Below are positions 43,002 to 50,479 of a stretch of DNA of 53,071 bases, piece by piece; the first letter of the stretch is position 1; each line of letters begins with the position of its first letter. The notes beneath the pieces are model-generated. The model saw only the letters and a program-made list of their open reading frames with translations, had not been told where the DNA came from and ran no database searches. Made by a program: the position numbers and the translations under genes. Source of the DNA: Betaproteobacteria bacterium (lineage in GTDB: Bacteria; Pseudomonadota; Gammaproteobacteria; Burkholderiales; Usitatibacteraceae); contig JADJEZ010000017.1 of the NCBI GenBank assembly GCA_016708825.1, forward strand, positions 1 to 53,071. Direction: 5' to 3'.

Positions 43002-43415
43002 ATGTCTGACATTCGGAAGTGGAAGATTGCCGCCATCTTTGGCGCGGGCCTGATAGTCGGCGCAATAGGGGGCATTTGGGCCGCGGAAGGCATGATGTCG
43101 TCGATGTCGCAGCAGGCGGTAGAAGCGAACCTGCTCGGAGCACGCAAAGCGGCTACCGCGGGCAAGCCAATGGAGCAGCTAAGGTTCAGCGCGGCCGCAC
43201 TCGCGCGTGACTCGAACAATCCATCCGCCCTCCTGCTCTTGGGGGACTTGTTGTCGATGCCGTCCTCGAGAGATGTGGCGCGCGAGGCCTATCTGGACGC
43301 CCTAAAGGAACTTGAATCCCAAGTCCGCATGTCGAGTTCGCCGCAGGAGCGTTCACGATTGGAGGTTGATGCAGGCCGCGTTAGAGAGCGGATTTCGAGG
43401 CTTGGTGACAAGTAG
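43002..43415 (+). CDS. putative immunity protein 3: membrane-anchored helical protein
   Basis: 137 residues with a GAGGT ribosome site before ATG 43002. One N-terminal membrane segment (IAAIFGAGLIVGAIGGIWAA) is followed by a helical domain that looks TPR-like (FSAAALARDSNNPSALLLLGDLL, REAYLDALKELESQV). This would place the protein in the periplasm facing incoming toxin. Its pairing with cassette 3 is inferred from adjacency. A toxin-antitoxin locus follows. Confidence 0.62.
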   Translation: MSDIRKWKIAAIFGAGLIVGAIGGIWAAEGMMSSMSQQAVEANLLGARKAATAGKPMEQLRFSAAALARDSNNPSALLLLGDLLSMPSSRDVAREAYLDALKELESQVRMSSSPQERSRLEVDAGRVRERISRLGDK

Positions 43416-43432
43416 GTTGACTCTACAACAAC

Positions 43433-43461
43433 TTGCGACACTGTAGCTTATAAGCTACACT
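43433..43461 (+). promoter_or_regulatory. promoter and palindromic operator of the plus-arm toxin-antitoxin operon
   Basis: A perfect 18-bp palindrome, TGTAGCTTATAAGCTACA, lies at 43442-43459. It sits between TTGCGA (43433-43438, -35) and TACACT (43456-43461, -10), which are 17 bp apart. Binding of the antitoxin there would block RNA polymerase, the standard autoregulation of such operons. The GTG start lies six bases past the -10, so the transcript may be leaderless. Confidence 0.75.
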
Positions 43462-43467
43462 ACGCTT

Positions 43468-43791
43468 GTGCTCGAACTCCTCCGATATCAAGCGGAAGAC
43501 GGCCGCGTGCCGTTCACGGAGTGGCTTCAATCCATTGCCGACAAGCGAGCCCAAGCGCAGCTTCGAGTTCGACTGCGGCGACTGGAAGCTGGCCTATTCG
43601 GTGATTGCACCCCGGTAGGCGAAGGAGTGCACGAACTGCGGGAACACCAGGGCGCCGGATTCAGGGTCTACTTTGGCCGACACGGCAATACGGTGGTTGT
43701 TCTGCTCTGTGGCGGGACCAAGCGAAGCCAGGAAGGCGACATCCGATTGGCCAAGGAGTATTGGGCCGAGTGGAAGCGGAGAAGGAAATGA
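43468..43791 (+). CDS. RelE/HigB-like addiction module killer protein
   Basis: 107 residues, GTG start. The fold signature matches the ParE/RelE 'addiction module killer' group that is paired with HI1420-type antidotes: FTEWLQSIADKRAQAQLRVRLRRLEAGLFGD, GEGVHELREHQGAGFRVYFGR, LLCGGTKRSQEGDIRLAKEYW. Such toxins cut mRNA at the ribosome. The stop overlaps the antitoxin start as ATGA. It lies between Rhs cassettes 3 and 4 and may stabilise the array. Confidence 0.88.
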   Translation: MLELLRYQAEDGRVPFTEWLQSIADKRAQAQLRVRLRRLEAGLFGDCTPVGEGVHELREHQGAGFRVYFGRHGNTVVVLLCGGTKRSQEGDIRLAKEYWAEWKRRRK

Positions 43792-44120
43792 CCAAAAGGA
43801 CTGTTGGCGCGATCTCTCATCACAAGCTCGAGGTGGCGGAGTTGAGGGGCGATCCAGAGTTGGCCGTCGAATATCTGAAGGCCGCGATGGAGTCCTTGGA
43901 TGACCCGGACGATCGAGCAGCAGGACTGCTCGCGCTTCGAACGGTTGCCGAGGCCTATGGTGGTCTCAGTGCCATTGCCGCCGAGGCGGGAATCAGCCGG
44001 GAAGCGCTCTATCGCTCCCTATCGCCCACCGGGAATCCGACACTGAAGACGTTGCTTGCCGTGCTGAGGGCGGTTGGGATGAGACTATCTGTTGAGCCCG
44101 GGGAGCGCGCTGCCGCGTGA
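43788..44120 (+). CDS. HigA-like antidote protein (HI1420 family)
   Basis: 110 residues. The C-terminal half is a Cro/C1-type helix-turn-helix (GGLSAIAAEAGISREALYRSLSPTGNPTLKTLLAVLRAVG), as expected for an antitoxin that binds the palindrome upstream. It is ATGA-coupled to the toxin. Its own stop overlaps a GTG (44117) that opens the frame of cassette 4, so that cassette could be translated from the antitoxin mRNA. Confidence 0.87.
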   Translation: MTKRTVGAISHHKLEVAELRGDPELAVEYLKAAMESLDDPDDRAAGLLALRTVAEAYGGLSAIAAEAGISREALYRSLSPTGNPTLKTLLAVLRAVGMRLSVEPGERAAA

Positions 44121-44713
44121 GCTTCGTCTTCGCGGGTCTTCCTGCGACTGCCTTGCTGATATCAAGGGCATCACACTACAACTACTTCCGGGACTTCGAT
44201 CCCTCAATAGGCAGGTATGTTCAGTCCGACCCCATCGGCCTAGCTGCAGGACTGAATACCTATAGTTACGTCGGGGGGAGTCCGCTTTCGCTGGTCGACC
44301 CTGAGGGACTACAAATAGTTTTGCCGCCAGGGTCCATGGGTGCAGGCGGCTTTGGAGCCTCAGGGGGCATTGGGGGCAGTTCAGGCTCACAAGGGAGCGG
44401 ACGAGCTTGGGATGGAAGCGACTCGTGGGGAGGGTCCGGAAGCGCAAGTTGCCCGCCGCCCGACGATGAAAATTGCGAGAAGGCCAAGCGGAAGGCCAAG
44501 AGCATCTACAATCGCCTTGAGAACAAGCGAATACCTCAGTACCTGTCAGGTGGTACAAGAGGTTCCGACCAAGGGCACTACGATGCGATCGGCAATGACC
44601 AGCGCGGTCTTGGAGATGCTACTCGGAAAGTACGGCGCTACTGCAAGGAGCTTCCCTTGGAGCTCCACGACTGGGAAGCGACGGCCAATAGGCTCATCCC
44701 GCGAATGCACTGA
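44117..44713 (+). CDS. Rhs tip cassette 4: tip plus Cys/basic tail, possible nuclease
   Basis: 198 residues if the GTG at 44117, inside the antitoxin stop, is used; the tip proper begins at 44174 (HYNYFRDFDPSIGRYVQSDP, DPEGL). A Gly/Ser linker (GASGGIGGSSGSQGSG) leads to a ~90-residue basic tail. That tail has CEKAKRKAKSIYNRLENKR, GGTRGSDQGHYDAIGNDQRGL and a conserved-looking late C and H, reminiscent of small nuclease toxins, though I cannot assign a family. The immunity candidate starts ten bases later. Confidence 0.72.
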   Translation: MSFVFAGLPATALLISRASHYNYFRDFDPSIGRYVQSDPIGLAAGLNTYSYVGGSPLSLVDPEGLQIVLPPGSMGAGGFGASGGIGGSSGSQGSGRAWDGSDSWGGSGSASCPPPDDENCEKAKRKAKSIYNRLENKRIPQYLSGGTRGSDQGHYDAIGNDQRGLGDATRKVRRYCKELPLELHDWEATANRLIPRMH

Positions 44714-44722
44714 GGTTCACGC

Positions 44723-45280
44723 ATGTCATCCCAATCACCGATCGAGATACCCGACGCGCTTACGCTGTCGGATGAATTCAAGCGCCTCAATAGCAAGCAG
44801 GTTTCAAACTTTGTCGCCCGCCTCGGATATGTCGACGAGGTTGTTGAGACGCTGCACTCGTTTCTTCGAGGAGGAGCCGCAGACGAATCTTTGCGGGAAT
44901 TTTTGGATAACTTGGAGCTTGATGTCTTCTTCGCATTGGTCTTTTCCTCAAACCCCGAGGAACATCAATCAAATTATCTTGTTCATTCATCGTGGAGCTT
45001 TGAGTGTACGCCGCAGCAGCTCGCGGAAATCGTCGGAGAGGACTTAATGACAGGTGGGGCAGGCGCCAGCAAAACCGCTTTCGCGACCGAATCGGAGCTC
45101 ATCGACTGGATACGCGATGTCGCTAAGCGGCTCGAGTTAGCGCTGAAGCACTTTGTCGGATCACGTGTCTATTGCTCGGCAATCGCACATTTGATGGTGC
45201 TGGATGCAGTGTTGACAGAACTGCTATCGGGTCTGATACGAGCACGTTTTAACCCTAACCTTGACCTCCCCAGCCAGTAG
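44723..45280 (+). CDS. putative immunity protein 4: soluble helical protein
   Basis: 185 residues without signal peptide or membrane segment, acidic and mostly helical (LSDEFKRLNSKQVSNFVARLGYVDEVVETL, TESELIDWIRDVAKRLELALKHF). A cytosolic immunity protein suits a nuclease-like toxin in cassette 4. No family is recognised. The extended tip of cassette 5 begins two bases after its TAG stop. Confidence 0.65.
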   Translation: MSSQSPIEIPDALTLSDEFKRLNSKQVSNFVARLGYVDEVVETLHSFLRGGAADESLREFLDNLELDVFFALVFSSNPEEHQSNYLVHSSWSFECTPQQLAEIVGEDLMTGGAGASKTAFATESELIDWIRDVAKRLELALKHFVGSRVYCSAIAHLMVLDAVLTELLSGLIRARFNPNLDLPSQ

Positions 45281-45282
45281 TT

Positions 45283-45762
45283 GCCTTCAACCTGCGGTTC
45301 CCGGGGCAGTACTTTGACGCGGAGACCGGCTTGCACTACAACTACTTCCGCGATTACGACCCTGCGATCGGGAGGTATGTGCAGAGCGATCCGATAGGGT
45401 TGAGTGGTGGGGTCAACACCTATGGGTATGTAGGTGCTAGGCCGCTTACAGCGACAGATCCGTTGGGGCTCATGGGATCTGGAGGTGGTGGATCCGGAAG
45501 GTCGGGCCAACCCTGCACCGACAAGCCCGAGCGAACCTGCTATTACCGTTGCTTTACTCCGCTTGGCGCTTTTCAAGTTACCTTCTGCGAACGTAGGGAG
45601 TGCGAAGGAAGCGCCTGTAAGGTAACTCGCCGCGACTTGTTTGTAAGCTTCGACAAGACCTACTACTTCATCGGATACATTCTCTGCGAGATGTTTGAAA
45701 TGCGTGCGTTGCGTGAGCGGATAAGGAGGGACCTGCCTCCGTCGCCACCGGGACTCGTCTAG
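45283..45762 (+). CDS. Rhs tip cassette 5: extended tip plus Cys-rich tail
   Basis: Extended tip (AFNLRFPGQYFDAETGL) then HYNYFRDYDPAIGRYVQSDP and DPLGL, followed by a GSGGGGSGRSG linker. The tail is ~95 residues with seven cysteines and a hydrophobic, aromatic stretch (FDKTYYFIGYILCEMFEM). No ATG precedes the tip. Toxin family unknown. The following 27-codon membrane peptide is the only candidate immunity gene before the next tip remnant. Confidence 0.7.
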   Translation, partial: AFNLRFPGQYFDAETGLHYNYFRDYDPAIGRYVQSDPIGLSGGVNTYGYVGARPLTATDPLGLMGSGGGGSGRSGQPCTDKPERTCYYRCFTPLGAFQVTFCERRECEGSACKVTRRDLFVSFDKTYYFIGYILCEMFEMRALRERIRRDLPPSPPGLV

Positions 45763-45766
45763 GGCC

Positions 45767-45850
45767 ATGGGCAAGAAATCAACAGCAATGATGCTGGCCC
45801 TGATATTGGGCTCGCTAGCCATCGCGATACTCGTATTCGCGTTGTTTTGA
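45767..45850 (+). CDS. 27-residue single-span membrane peptide, candidate immunity
   Basis: ATG 45767 opens a 27-codon frame, MGKKSTAMML then a run ALILGSLAIAILVFALF and TGA. It is a basic N-terminus plus one full membrane segment, an inner-membrane peptide by its charge pattern. It starts four bases after the cassette 5 stop, exactly where immunity genes lie in the other cassettes. It is very short, so expression is uncertain. Confidence 0.45.
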   Translation: MGKKSTAMMLALILGSLAIAILVFALF

Positions 45851-45894
45851 GAGTCGCGTGGATCAAGTATTCATCATCGCGTCGTTGACGGTGG

Positions 45895-46065
45895 GACTAC
45901 AACTACTTCGAGGATTGCCACACTCCACTCGGTAGATTCATCGCCTCGTTCCCCGTCAATCCTGCTGGGGGGCTGAATGCCCTTGCGTACGTTGGGGCCA
46001 ACCGGCTTGTCCGCGCAAATCGCTCTGACGAGGACAAAGGCAGCACGGCGGCTAGGCCGGACTGA
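45895..46065 (+). pseudogene. decayed Rhs tip at the inner end of the plus arm
   Basis: The sequence still reads DYNYFEDCHTPLGRFIASFPVNPAGGLNALAYVGANRL, clearly an eroded HYNYFRDYDPxxGRYVQSDPxxxxGGLNTYGYV. No start or recognisable tail follows. It runs into the 3' end of the DUF4034-like gene on the other strand. Heavy substitution makes it older than the other plus-strand tips. Confidence 0.75.
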
Positions 46066-47117
46066 AAGCAAATCGGCGGCAGGATTCGGTCGTGAATCCC
46101 GGCGACCAGGCACCAAGGCTTGCCGCAGTCCCCAGTTCGGTGATCAATCGTCCGGTCGTCTCCTTGTCGCGCGCCCGGCAGGCGAAGGTCGCGAAGAGGT
46201 TCTTGTTCCACTCGTCCGGATAGCGAGCGAGCATATCTTCGAATCCCTTCTTCATCCGAGGCCACGACGCAAGCGTGCCCGTGAAGAGGTCGCCGCGGAA
46301 CTTGCGCGCCACGTCCACGTAGAGCCAGGCATAGAAAGCCTCGCCGTCCTTTTCTCTTGTGCGCTCTACTGCTTTTGCGATGAATGCGTCCACGGCATCG
46401 TAGCTACCGCCCCATTGCGGCAGCAGGTAGTTCATGCGCGTGAGGTATAGCGTGTGGTAATACGGAAAGCGGTTCACCCCTTCTTCAAAAAGGGAATCGA
46501 ACTGCGCCGCGGGAAGTCCGCTGCTGCCCGCCACGATGAGCGCCACCCAATACCAGATGGGCGACTCCTGCCCGAGGGCTCGGAGTCCTGAGCGTTTTTG
46601 CAGCCAGTGCCAAGCGCTCGCGAAACAGATTCATGCTTTCCCCGGGCACGTTCGAGGCGGAAGCTCCGCCCCGCGCCTCCCAGGCTTGCCGCTGCCACTT
46701 AATTGCCGCGAGAAGGTCGCGAAGTCGCGACTGCGGGACGGCCCGCTGCCACCTATCGAAGAACGGCTTGTACACATCCGCGTCGCCGCGAAACTGGTCG
46801 TCCCAGCCACTTTGGATGGCCTCGACCATGAATAGCCCGTGCGTTGCGCGCACGCCGGTCTGCAGGAACTCGTCGTGCATTCGCTCCATTTTGGCAAAAT
46901 CATCGTCGTACAAGGCCGTGACTGCGATGGAGCTCGCCTGGCCGAAGTCCTTTCTGGTATAGGCCGCCTCTGCGCCCGCCGGCGGAGCGATGATCGAATC
47001 TCCCGGAATACGAACATTCGGCGCCCGATTGTTCCACCACTGCGCATGCGCAGTAAGGGAGGTCATTAAGATCGTGAACGCCGCAGTCCAGACCGCAGTT
47101 CGAAGACTGGAGTTCAT
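46052..47117 (-). CDS. exported DUF4034-like protein, frameshifted
   Basis: Signal peptide (residues 1 to ~25, ending AHA), then a helical domain with RKDFGQASSIAVTALYDDDFAKMERMHDEF, consistent with DUF4034 proteins. After about 46610 the sequence continues in another frame (WHWLQKRSGLRALGQESPIWYW, then RFPYYHTLYLTRMNYLLPQWGGSYD) to 46052, so one base is missing near GCTTGGCACTGG. FPYY and LPQWGGSY are typical of the family. It follows a decayed tip on the same strand, so it may be an immunity gene whose toxin was lost. Confidence 0.7.
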
Positions 47118-47119
47118 TG

Positions 47120-47196
47120 ACGGTTCCTGTTTGAAACGACACTCCGCGTGTCGAGATGTATGTCGTGCAGTCGCAATCGCGGAAATGGTTGTAGTG
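47120..47196 (-). pseudogene. decayed Rhs tip at the inner end of the minus arm
   Basis: On the minus strand it reads EHYNHFRDCDC, a damaged HYNYFRDYDP, and then loses similarity before the DUF4034-like gene begins. No toxin tail remains. It mirrors the decayed tip at 45895 in the other arm. Confidence 0.65.
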
Positions 47197-47248
47197 TTCT
47201 TGCCCGCCGTACCATCAAAGCTCCAGTGCTGGAATGTGAGAATTCAGC

Positions 47249-47557
47249 TCAATCGAGGTTTACTTGCCGGACCGCTCCATTTGGCGCTAGGTCGACCGAA
47301 ATCACGCCACTGGGTTTCGGAGGATCATCACGTATTACCACTCGGTAGCCGCATCCATCACGCTCAACCTTGACATAGAGATTGTCATAGGAGGCCAACC
47401 CAATGGCGCGTTCCTTCAAGGCCTCAAATGCTTTGAGGACAATCTCGGTCTTCGTAAGCGGGAGATCAGTGCAAATCGCCTTTCCGGCCGCAGGCAGAAA
47501 TGTAAGAAGCGAAATCACTAGGACTACTAGGAAAGCAGATCGCCTAAGGACATCCAT
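47249..47557 (-). CDS. putative immunity protein A: small exported protein
   Basis: 102 residues with a signal peptide (LVVLVISLLTFLPAAGKA). The mature ~75 residues include two cysteines and a compact alpha/beta pattern (KTEIVLKAFEALKERAIGL, LYVKVERDGCGYRVVIRD). Periplasmic location fits a toxin acting there. Its ATG lies inside the end of cassette A, overlapping by 14 bases, which supports coupling. Immunity is inferred from position. Confidence 0.65.
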   Translation of the reverse strand: MDVLRRSAFLVVLVISLLTFLPAAGKAICTDLPLTKTEIVLKAFEALKERAIGLASYDNLYVKVERDGCGYRVVIRDDPPKPSGVISVDLAPNGAVRQVNLD

Positions 47558-48080
47558 GGTTGTTTCTCCGGCCGATTACCAATGTGGACAGCCTATCCTG
47601 CAACGTAAACTGGCACTCAACGTCGTTTCCGCAACTGTCGAGCCCCTTCACTAGACAGTTCATTTCCACGTCGTACGCTCTGCATTCGCTGCCTGGATAG
47701 TTGCCAGTGCTGAACTCTGCGCGATAATTGCCCTTCTTGGTGCAATCGACGTCAGGGGCGTGAGCGATTTCATGCTTCATCTTGCAGCCACAGCGAATTT
47801 GACCGCCCTTCGTGACCTTATCGTTACAGTAGGTGCAGGCTACCTTTCTTCCGCCGCAACACATGACGGTGCCGCCGAATTCGGTGCCGCCACCGGGAAC
47901 ACCTTTGCAGCAATCCTCGTTTTGTCCACACTCGGTATCCGCAAGCCCGAGACGATCTAGCCGTGTCAATGAATTGCCGCGAACATACCCATAAGTATTG
48001 AGCCCAGCTCGCAGCCCGATGGGGTCGGACTCAATATAGCGACCTATCACCGGGTCGTAATCGCGGAAGTAGTTGTAATG
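47544..48080 (-). CDS. Rhs tip cassette A: tip plus HExxH metallopeptidase-like tail
   Basis: The tip is HYNYFRDYDPVIGRYIESDP then GLRAGLNTYGYV. The ~110-residue tail is Cys-rich with a zinc-metallopeptidase motif in CKMKHEIAHAPDVDC (HEIAH), followed by ECRAYDVEMNC, where a third ligand Glu could lie. This predicts a secreted or delivered protease. No usable start precedes the tip; the higA stop is only 12 bases upstream. Metallopeptidase activity is inferred from the motif alone. Confidence 0.75.
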   Translation of the reverse strand, partial: HYNYFRDYDPVIGRYIESDPIGLRAGLNTYGYVRGNSLTRLDRLGLADTECGQNEDCCKGVPGGGTEFGGTVMCCGGRKVACTYCNDKVTKGGQIRCGCKMKHEIAHAPDVDCTKKGNYRAEFSTGNYPGSECRAYDVEMNCLVKGLDSCGNDVECQFTLQDRLSTLVIGRRNNHGCP

Positions 48081-48091
48081 TCCAAGAGTGA

Positions 48092-48451
48092 CTATGCGGC
48101 TTGCCGAATCAGCGACTCTGCGGGGATGCCTAGCCCGCGATGCAGCTTCCAGGCCATGGTCATAGTGAGCGGTCGCCTGTGGCTGAGAATCTCGTAGACG
48201 CGATTGGGCTGGCCGATGAAGGGCACCAGATCCTTCACGGATAGGCCGCGGTGCTCCATGACGAACTTGATGGCAGCCACCGGGTCGGGCAAGTCCAGCG
48301 GGAAGTGTCGTGCCTCGTACGCCTCGATCAGGGTGACGAGAACATCGAGCCGATCCCCCTCGGGCGTATCCCGCTTCGCCCCCATCAGTCGCTCGATCGC
48401 CTTGAGCGCCATCTCGTAGTCCCGCTTCGTCTTTATCGGCTTGACGTCCAT
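48092..48451 (-). CDS. higA: HigA-type antitoxin
   Basis: 119 residues from ATG 48451, which has GAGG seven bases upstream. The helix-turn-helix is HRGLSVKDLVPFIGQPNRVYEILSHRRPLTMTMAWKLHRGLGIPAESL, typical of HigA antitoxins that neutralise HigB and repress the operon. It overlaps or abuts the higB end by a few bases. It is the mirror counterpart of the TA locus in the plus arm. Confidence 0.9.
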   Translation of the reverse strand: MDVKPIKTKRDYEMALKAIERLMGAKRDTPEGDRLDVLVTLIEAYEARHFPLDLPDPVAAIKFVMEHRGLSVKDLVPFIGQPNRVYEILSHRRPLTMTMAWKLHRGLGIPAESLIRQAA

Positions 48452-48459
48452 GAATGTCC

Positions 48460-48762
48460 TCAAACAGTCTGTGCATTGATCTTGTCGTACTGGGCATGCG
48501 TTCCGATGAATCGTACATATACGACCCTATACGGGTAGTTGATCCAGACGACGATTCGGTACTTGTTTCCTGCCACGTTGAAGACCGCGCGGCCGTCCTT
48601 GAGGACGCTGGCAGTGTGAATCTCGCGCTTGAGCTGTGCCGGAGACTCCCAGTCCGCCCGCAAGACCTGCCGGTACCAGGCCAGGGCGGGCTCGCGCCCG
48701 TCGGCGTATTCCGGTCTGCTTTCAATGAACTTCCTTAACGTCCGCAGGGCAATCACGCGCAT
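48460..48762 (-). CDS. higB: HigB-type mRNA interferase toxin
   Basis: 100 residues. The HigB signature is strong: FNVAGNKYRIVVWINYPYRVVYVRFIGTHAQYDKI, plus the N-terminal MRVIALRTLRKF and ADWESPAQLKREI. It cleaves mRNA on the ribosome. It is the first gene of the higBA operon, the usual toxin-first order. A perfect -10 lies just five bases before the ATG. Confidence 0.93.
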   Translation of the reverse strand: MRVIALRTLRKFIESRPEYADGREPALAWYRQVLRADWESPAQLKREIHTASVLKDGRAVFNVAGNKYRIVVWINYPYRVVYVRFIGTHAQYDKINAQTV

Positions 48763-48767
48763 GACGC

Positions 48768-48788
48768 ATTATAGTCCCATATTGGGAC
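48768..48788 (-). promoter_or_regulatory. higBA promoter and operator
   Basis: On the minus strand, an inverted repeat GTCCCA-ATA-TGGGAC (48788-48774) runs directly into a perfect TATAAT (48773-48768). The higB ATG begins five bases after it, so transcription would start at or near the start codon, giving a leaderless mRNA. HigA probably binds the repeat and blocks the promoter. A weak TTGGCC lies 19 bp upstream. Confidence 0.7.
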
Positions 48789-48913
48789 GCCCGGCCAAGA
48801 TGACCGGCCGCCGGACACACTGCGATCTTCTCGGCAGGCCCGGGGAAGTGGCCCTTGCGCTTGTGGTTTCGGGAAGGAAGGCGGCTAAAGGCTAGGGCGC
48901 AAGGACCACGTTC

Positions 48914-48985
48914 ACATAACGCCACGATTCTGCAACACGGCTCCCAACGCTTCGCTATCCCGCGTCGCAGAACCGAGCGTTATGT
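48914..48985. repeat. attC-like imperfect hairpin between two Rhs cassettes
   Basis: Outer arms ACATAACGC (48914-48922) and GCGTTATGT (48977-48985) pair perfectly. After unpaired spacers of 5 and 4 bases, inner arms TTCTGC (48928) and GCAGAA (48967) pair, and pairing continues with single A-C mismatches. Two boxes on each side, an unpaired spacer and a longer central loop is the architecture of integron attC sites. The outer box differs from the consensus RYYYAAC/GTTRRRY at one position. The rest of the 443-base gap (48763-49205) shows no gene. Confidence 0.45.
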
Positions 48986-49205
48986 CGGGCGCCCGGGCCT
49001 GCCTCGGCAACGCTCCGCGCGATCGCGCTTCGCTGCTAACCCGCACGCTCGCCGTGGCCCGGCTCGCGTGCATATCACGCGCGGTCGTGCTTGCGCTACG
49101 CCGCTTCCCCTTACATCCCGCGCTCACCGTCCTCGCGCGTACTTCTGCCCCGCCCACCCGCCCCGCTCAATCGCTTTGCCGCGCGCATCCGCGCGCGGCC
49201 AGTCG

Positions 49206-49364
49206 TCAACGACCTTTCAAGTGCATGAATCCCATGATGATCATCGCCAGAAACACTAGCCCGATGAGAATGGCGCCCGCTGCGATCAGACCTTGGCGGC
49301 GATCCGCTTTCCCGGAGAGCAGATCATCCACCGCCTGAAACAGCGTTTGGAACAAGTCAATCAT
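49206..49364 (-). CDS. putative immunity protein B: 52-residue membrane peptide
   Basis: ATG 49364 opens 52 codons. An amphipathic N-terminus (FQTLFQAVDDLLSGKADRR) is followed by one membrane segment, GLIAAGAILIGLVFLAMIIM, and a basic tail. It starts ten bases after the cassette B stop, where immunity genes usually lie. It resembles the even smaller peptide after cassette 5 in plan though not in sequence. Confidence 0.6.
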   Translation of the reverse strand: MIDLFQTLFQAVDDLLSGKADRRQGLIAAGAILIGLVFLAMIIMGFMHLKGR

Positions 49365-49374
49365 GGGGTTCCTG

Positions 49375-49887
49375 TCAAATGCCGGCGCGATGCGAGAAGC
49401 CGGGGACCTTGTCGAGTCCGCGTTGCCACTGCCAGCCGTAGGCCACGCAAACGCAGCCAGAATTCCCGGGCGACCAATTCGGACCGGAGAGGAAGGGCCC
49501 CGATGTTGGCCCACCTGATCCCCCAGTCGGATTCGACGGCGTGCAACTCAGCGGTTCCTTTGTCGGGCAGCTGTACTCAATGCACGGCCGAGTGAAATAG
49601 CCATCGCGATAGTCACGGTAATAGTCTTTGCGCCAGTAGTCAGGGACATAGGGTTGCCTACCCAGGTCGCCCGGAATCGGGGGGCCACCGCGTCCTCCCC
49701 GCTGGAGGCCCAGCGGATCATCAAAGATGAGCGGATTCGAATCAACGTACGCGTATGTGTTCAACCCCGCCCGGAGACCTATCGGATCGCTCTGGACATA
49801 CCTTCCGATTGAAGGCTCGTAATCCCTGAAGTAGTTGTAATGTGTGCTGCCGTGGATTCCTGAGGTCAACTGGTCCGAACTATTCAC
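49375..49887 (-). CDS. Rhs tip cassette B: tip plus Tyr/Pro-rich tail
   Basis: 170 residues from ATG 49887, which overlaps the end of the Sel1-repeat gene by eight bases. The tip (HYNYFRDYEPSIGRYVQSDP, GLRAGLNTYAYV, DDPLGL) starts at 49842. The ~100-residue tail is rich in Tyr, Arg and Pro (VPDYWRKDYYRDYRDGYF) and has Cys pairs; it ends GFSHRAGI. No toxin family is recognised. Like cassette 4 it could be translated by coupling to the gene upstream. Confidence 0.7.
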   Translation of the reverse strand: MNSSDQLTSGIHGSTHYNYFRDYEPSIGRYVQSDPIGLRAGLNTYAYVDSNPLIFDDPLGLQRGGRGGPPIPGDLGRQPYVPDYWRKDYYRDYRDGYFTRPCIEYSCPTKEPLSCTPSNPTGGSGGPTSGPFLSGPNWSPGNSGCVCVAYGWQWQRGLDKVPGFSHRAGI

Positions 49888-50479
49888 CTTCTAGGGTTTT
49901 CGCCTTGGCCGCTCGTTCTTTCCATTGCCGTCCAAATCTTGAATCCGGAATGAGCCCAAGGCGCCCCCTTTCGTAAGCATCGGAAAGCACTTCCATTGCC
50001 AAGATGTCGCCTCGTTCAGCTGCCAAGGTGAGGTATTTCAATGCCATTGCTGTGTCTTTTGGGACTCCCTCCCCGTCGGCATACATGAGTCCGAGATTGT
50101 ATTGGGCCTCCGCAAGACCGCCTTCTGCCGCCTTCCGATACCACTCGGCGGCAAAGGCTAGGTTTCGCTCTACAGATTCACCCGTTGCGAGCTCCGCTGC
50201 GGCGAAATACTGCGCTTCAGGAAGACCTCTCCTCGCAGCCCGCAGGACCAAATCGAACCCCTCTGAAAAATTGCCAATCGGCGGCGGTTCTATGCACAAG
50301 ATCGCTCCCAGTCTCATCTGGTGGCGAGGCTCTCCTTTGTCGGCAGCTAGGCGGAACCACTTCATTGCCTCTCTCCTGTCTTCCTGAACGCCATCGCCCA
50401 CGAAGAGACTTTCGGCCACGTTAAGCATCGCTTCAGGGTCACCACTTTCGGCCCGCGACAGCGCTTCTTTGAAAGTCAC
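49880..50479 (-). CDS. Sel1-repeat protein, putative immunity C
   Basis: 199 residues made of Sel1-like TPR repeats: EAMKWFRLAADKGEPRHQMRLG, AAEWYRKAAEGGLAEAQYNLGLMYADGEGV, AMALKYLTLAAERGD. There is no signal peptide, so it is cytosolic. Its GTG start overlaps the cassette C stop as GTGA, with GGAG upstream. Sel1-repeat proteins are known as immunity partners in polymorphic toxin systems, which fits here. Confidence 0.8.
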   Translation of the reverse strand: MTFKEALSRAESGDPEAMLNVAESLFVGDGVQEDRREAMKWFRLAADKGEPRHQMRLGAILCIEPPPIGNFSEGFDLVLRAARRGLPEAQYFAAAELATGESVERNLAFAAEWYRKAAEGGLAEAQYNLGLMYADGEGVPKDTAMALKYLTLAAERGDILAMEVLSDAYERGRLGLIPDSRFGRQWKERAAKAKTLEGE

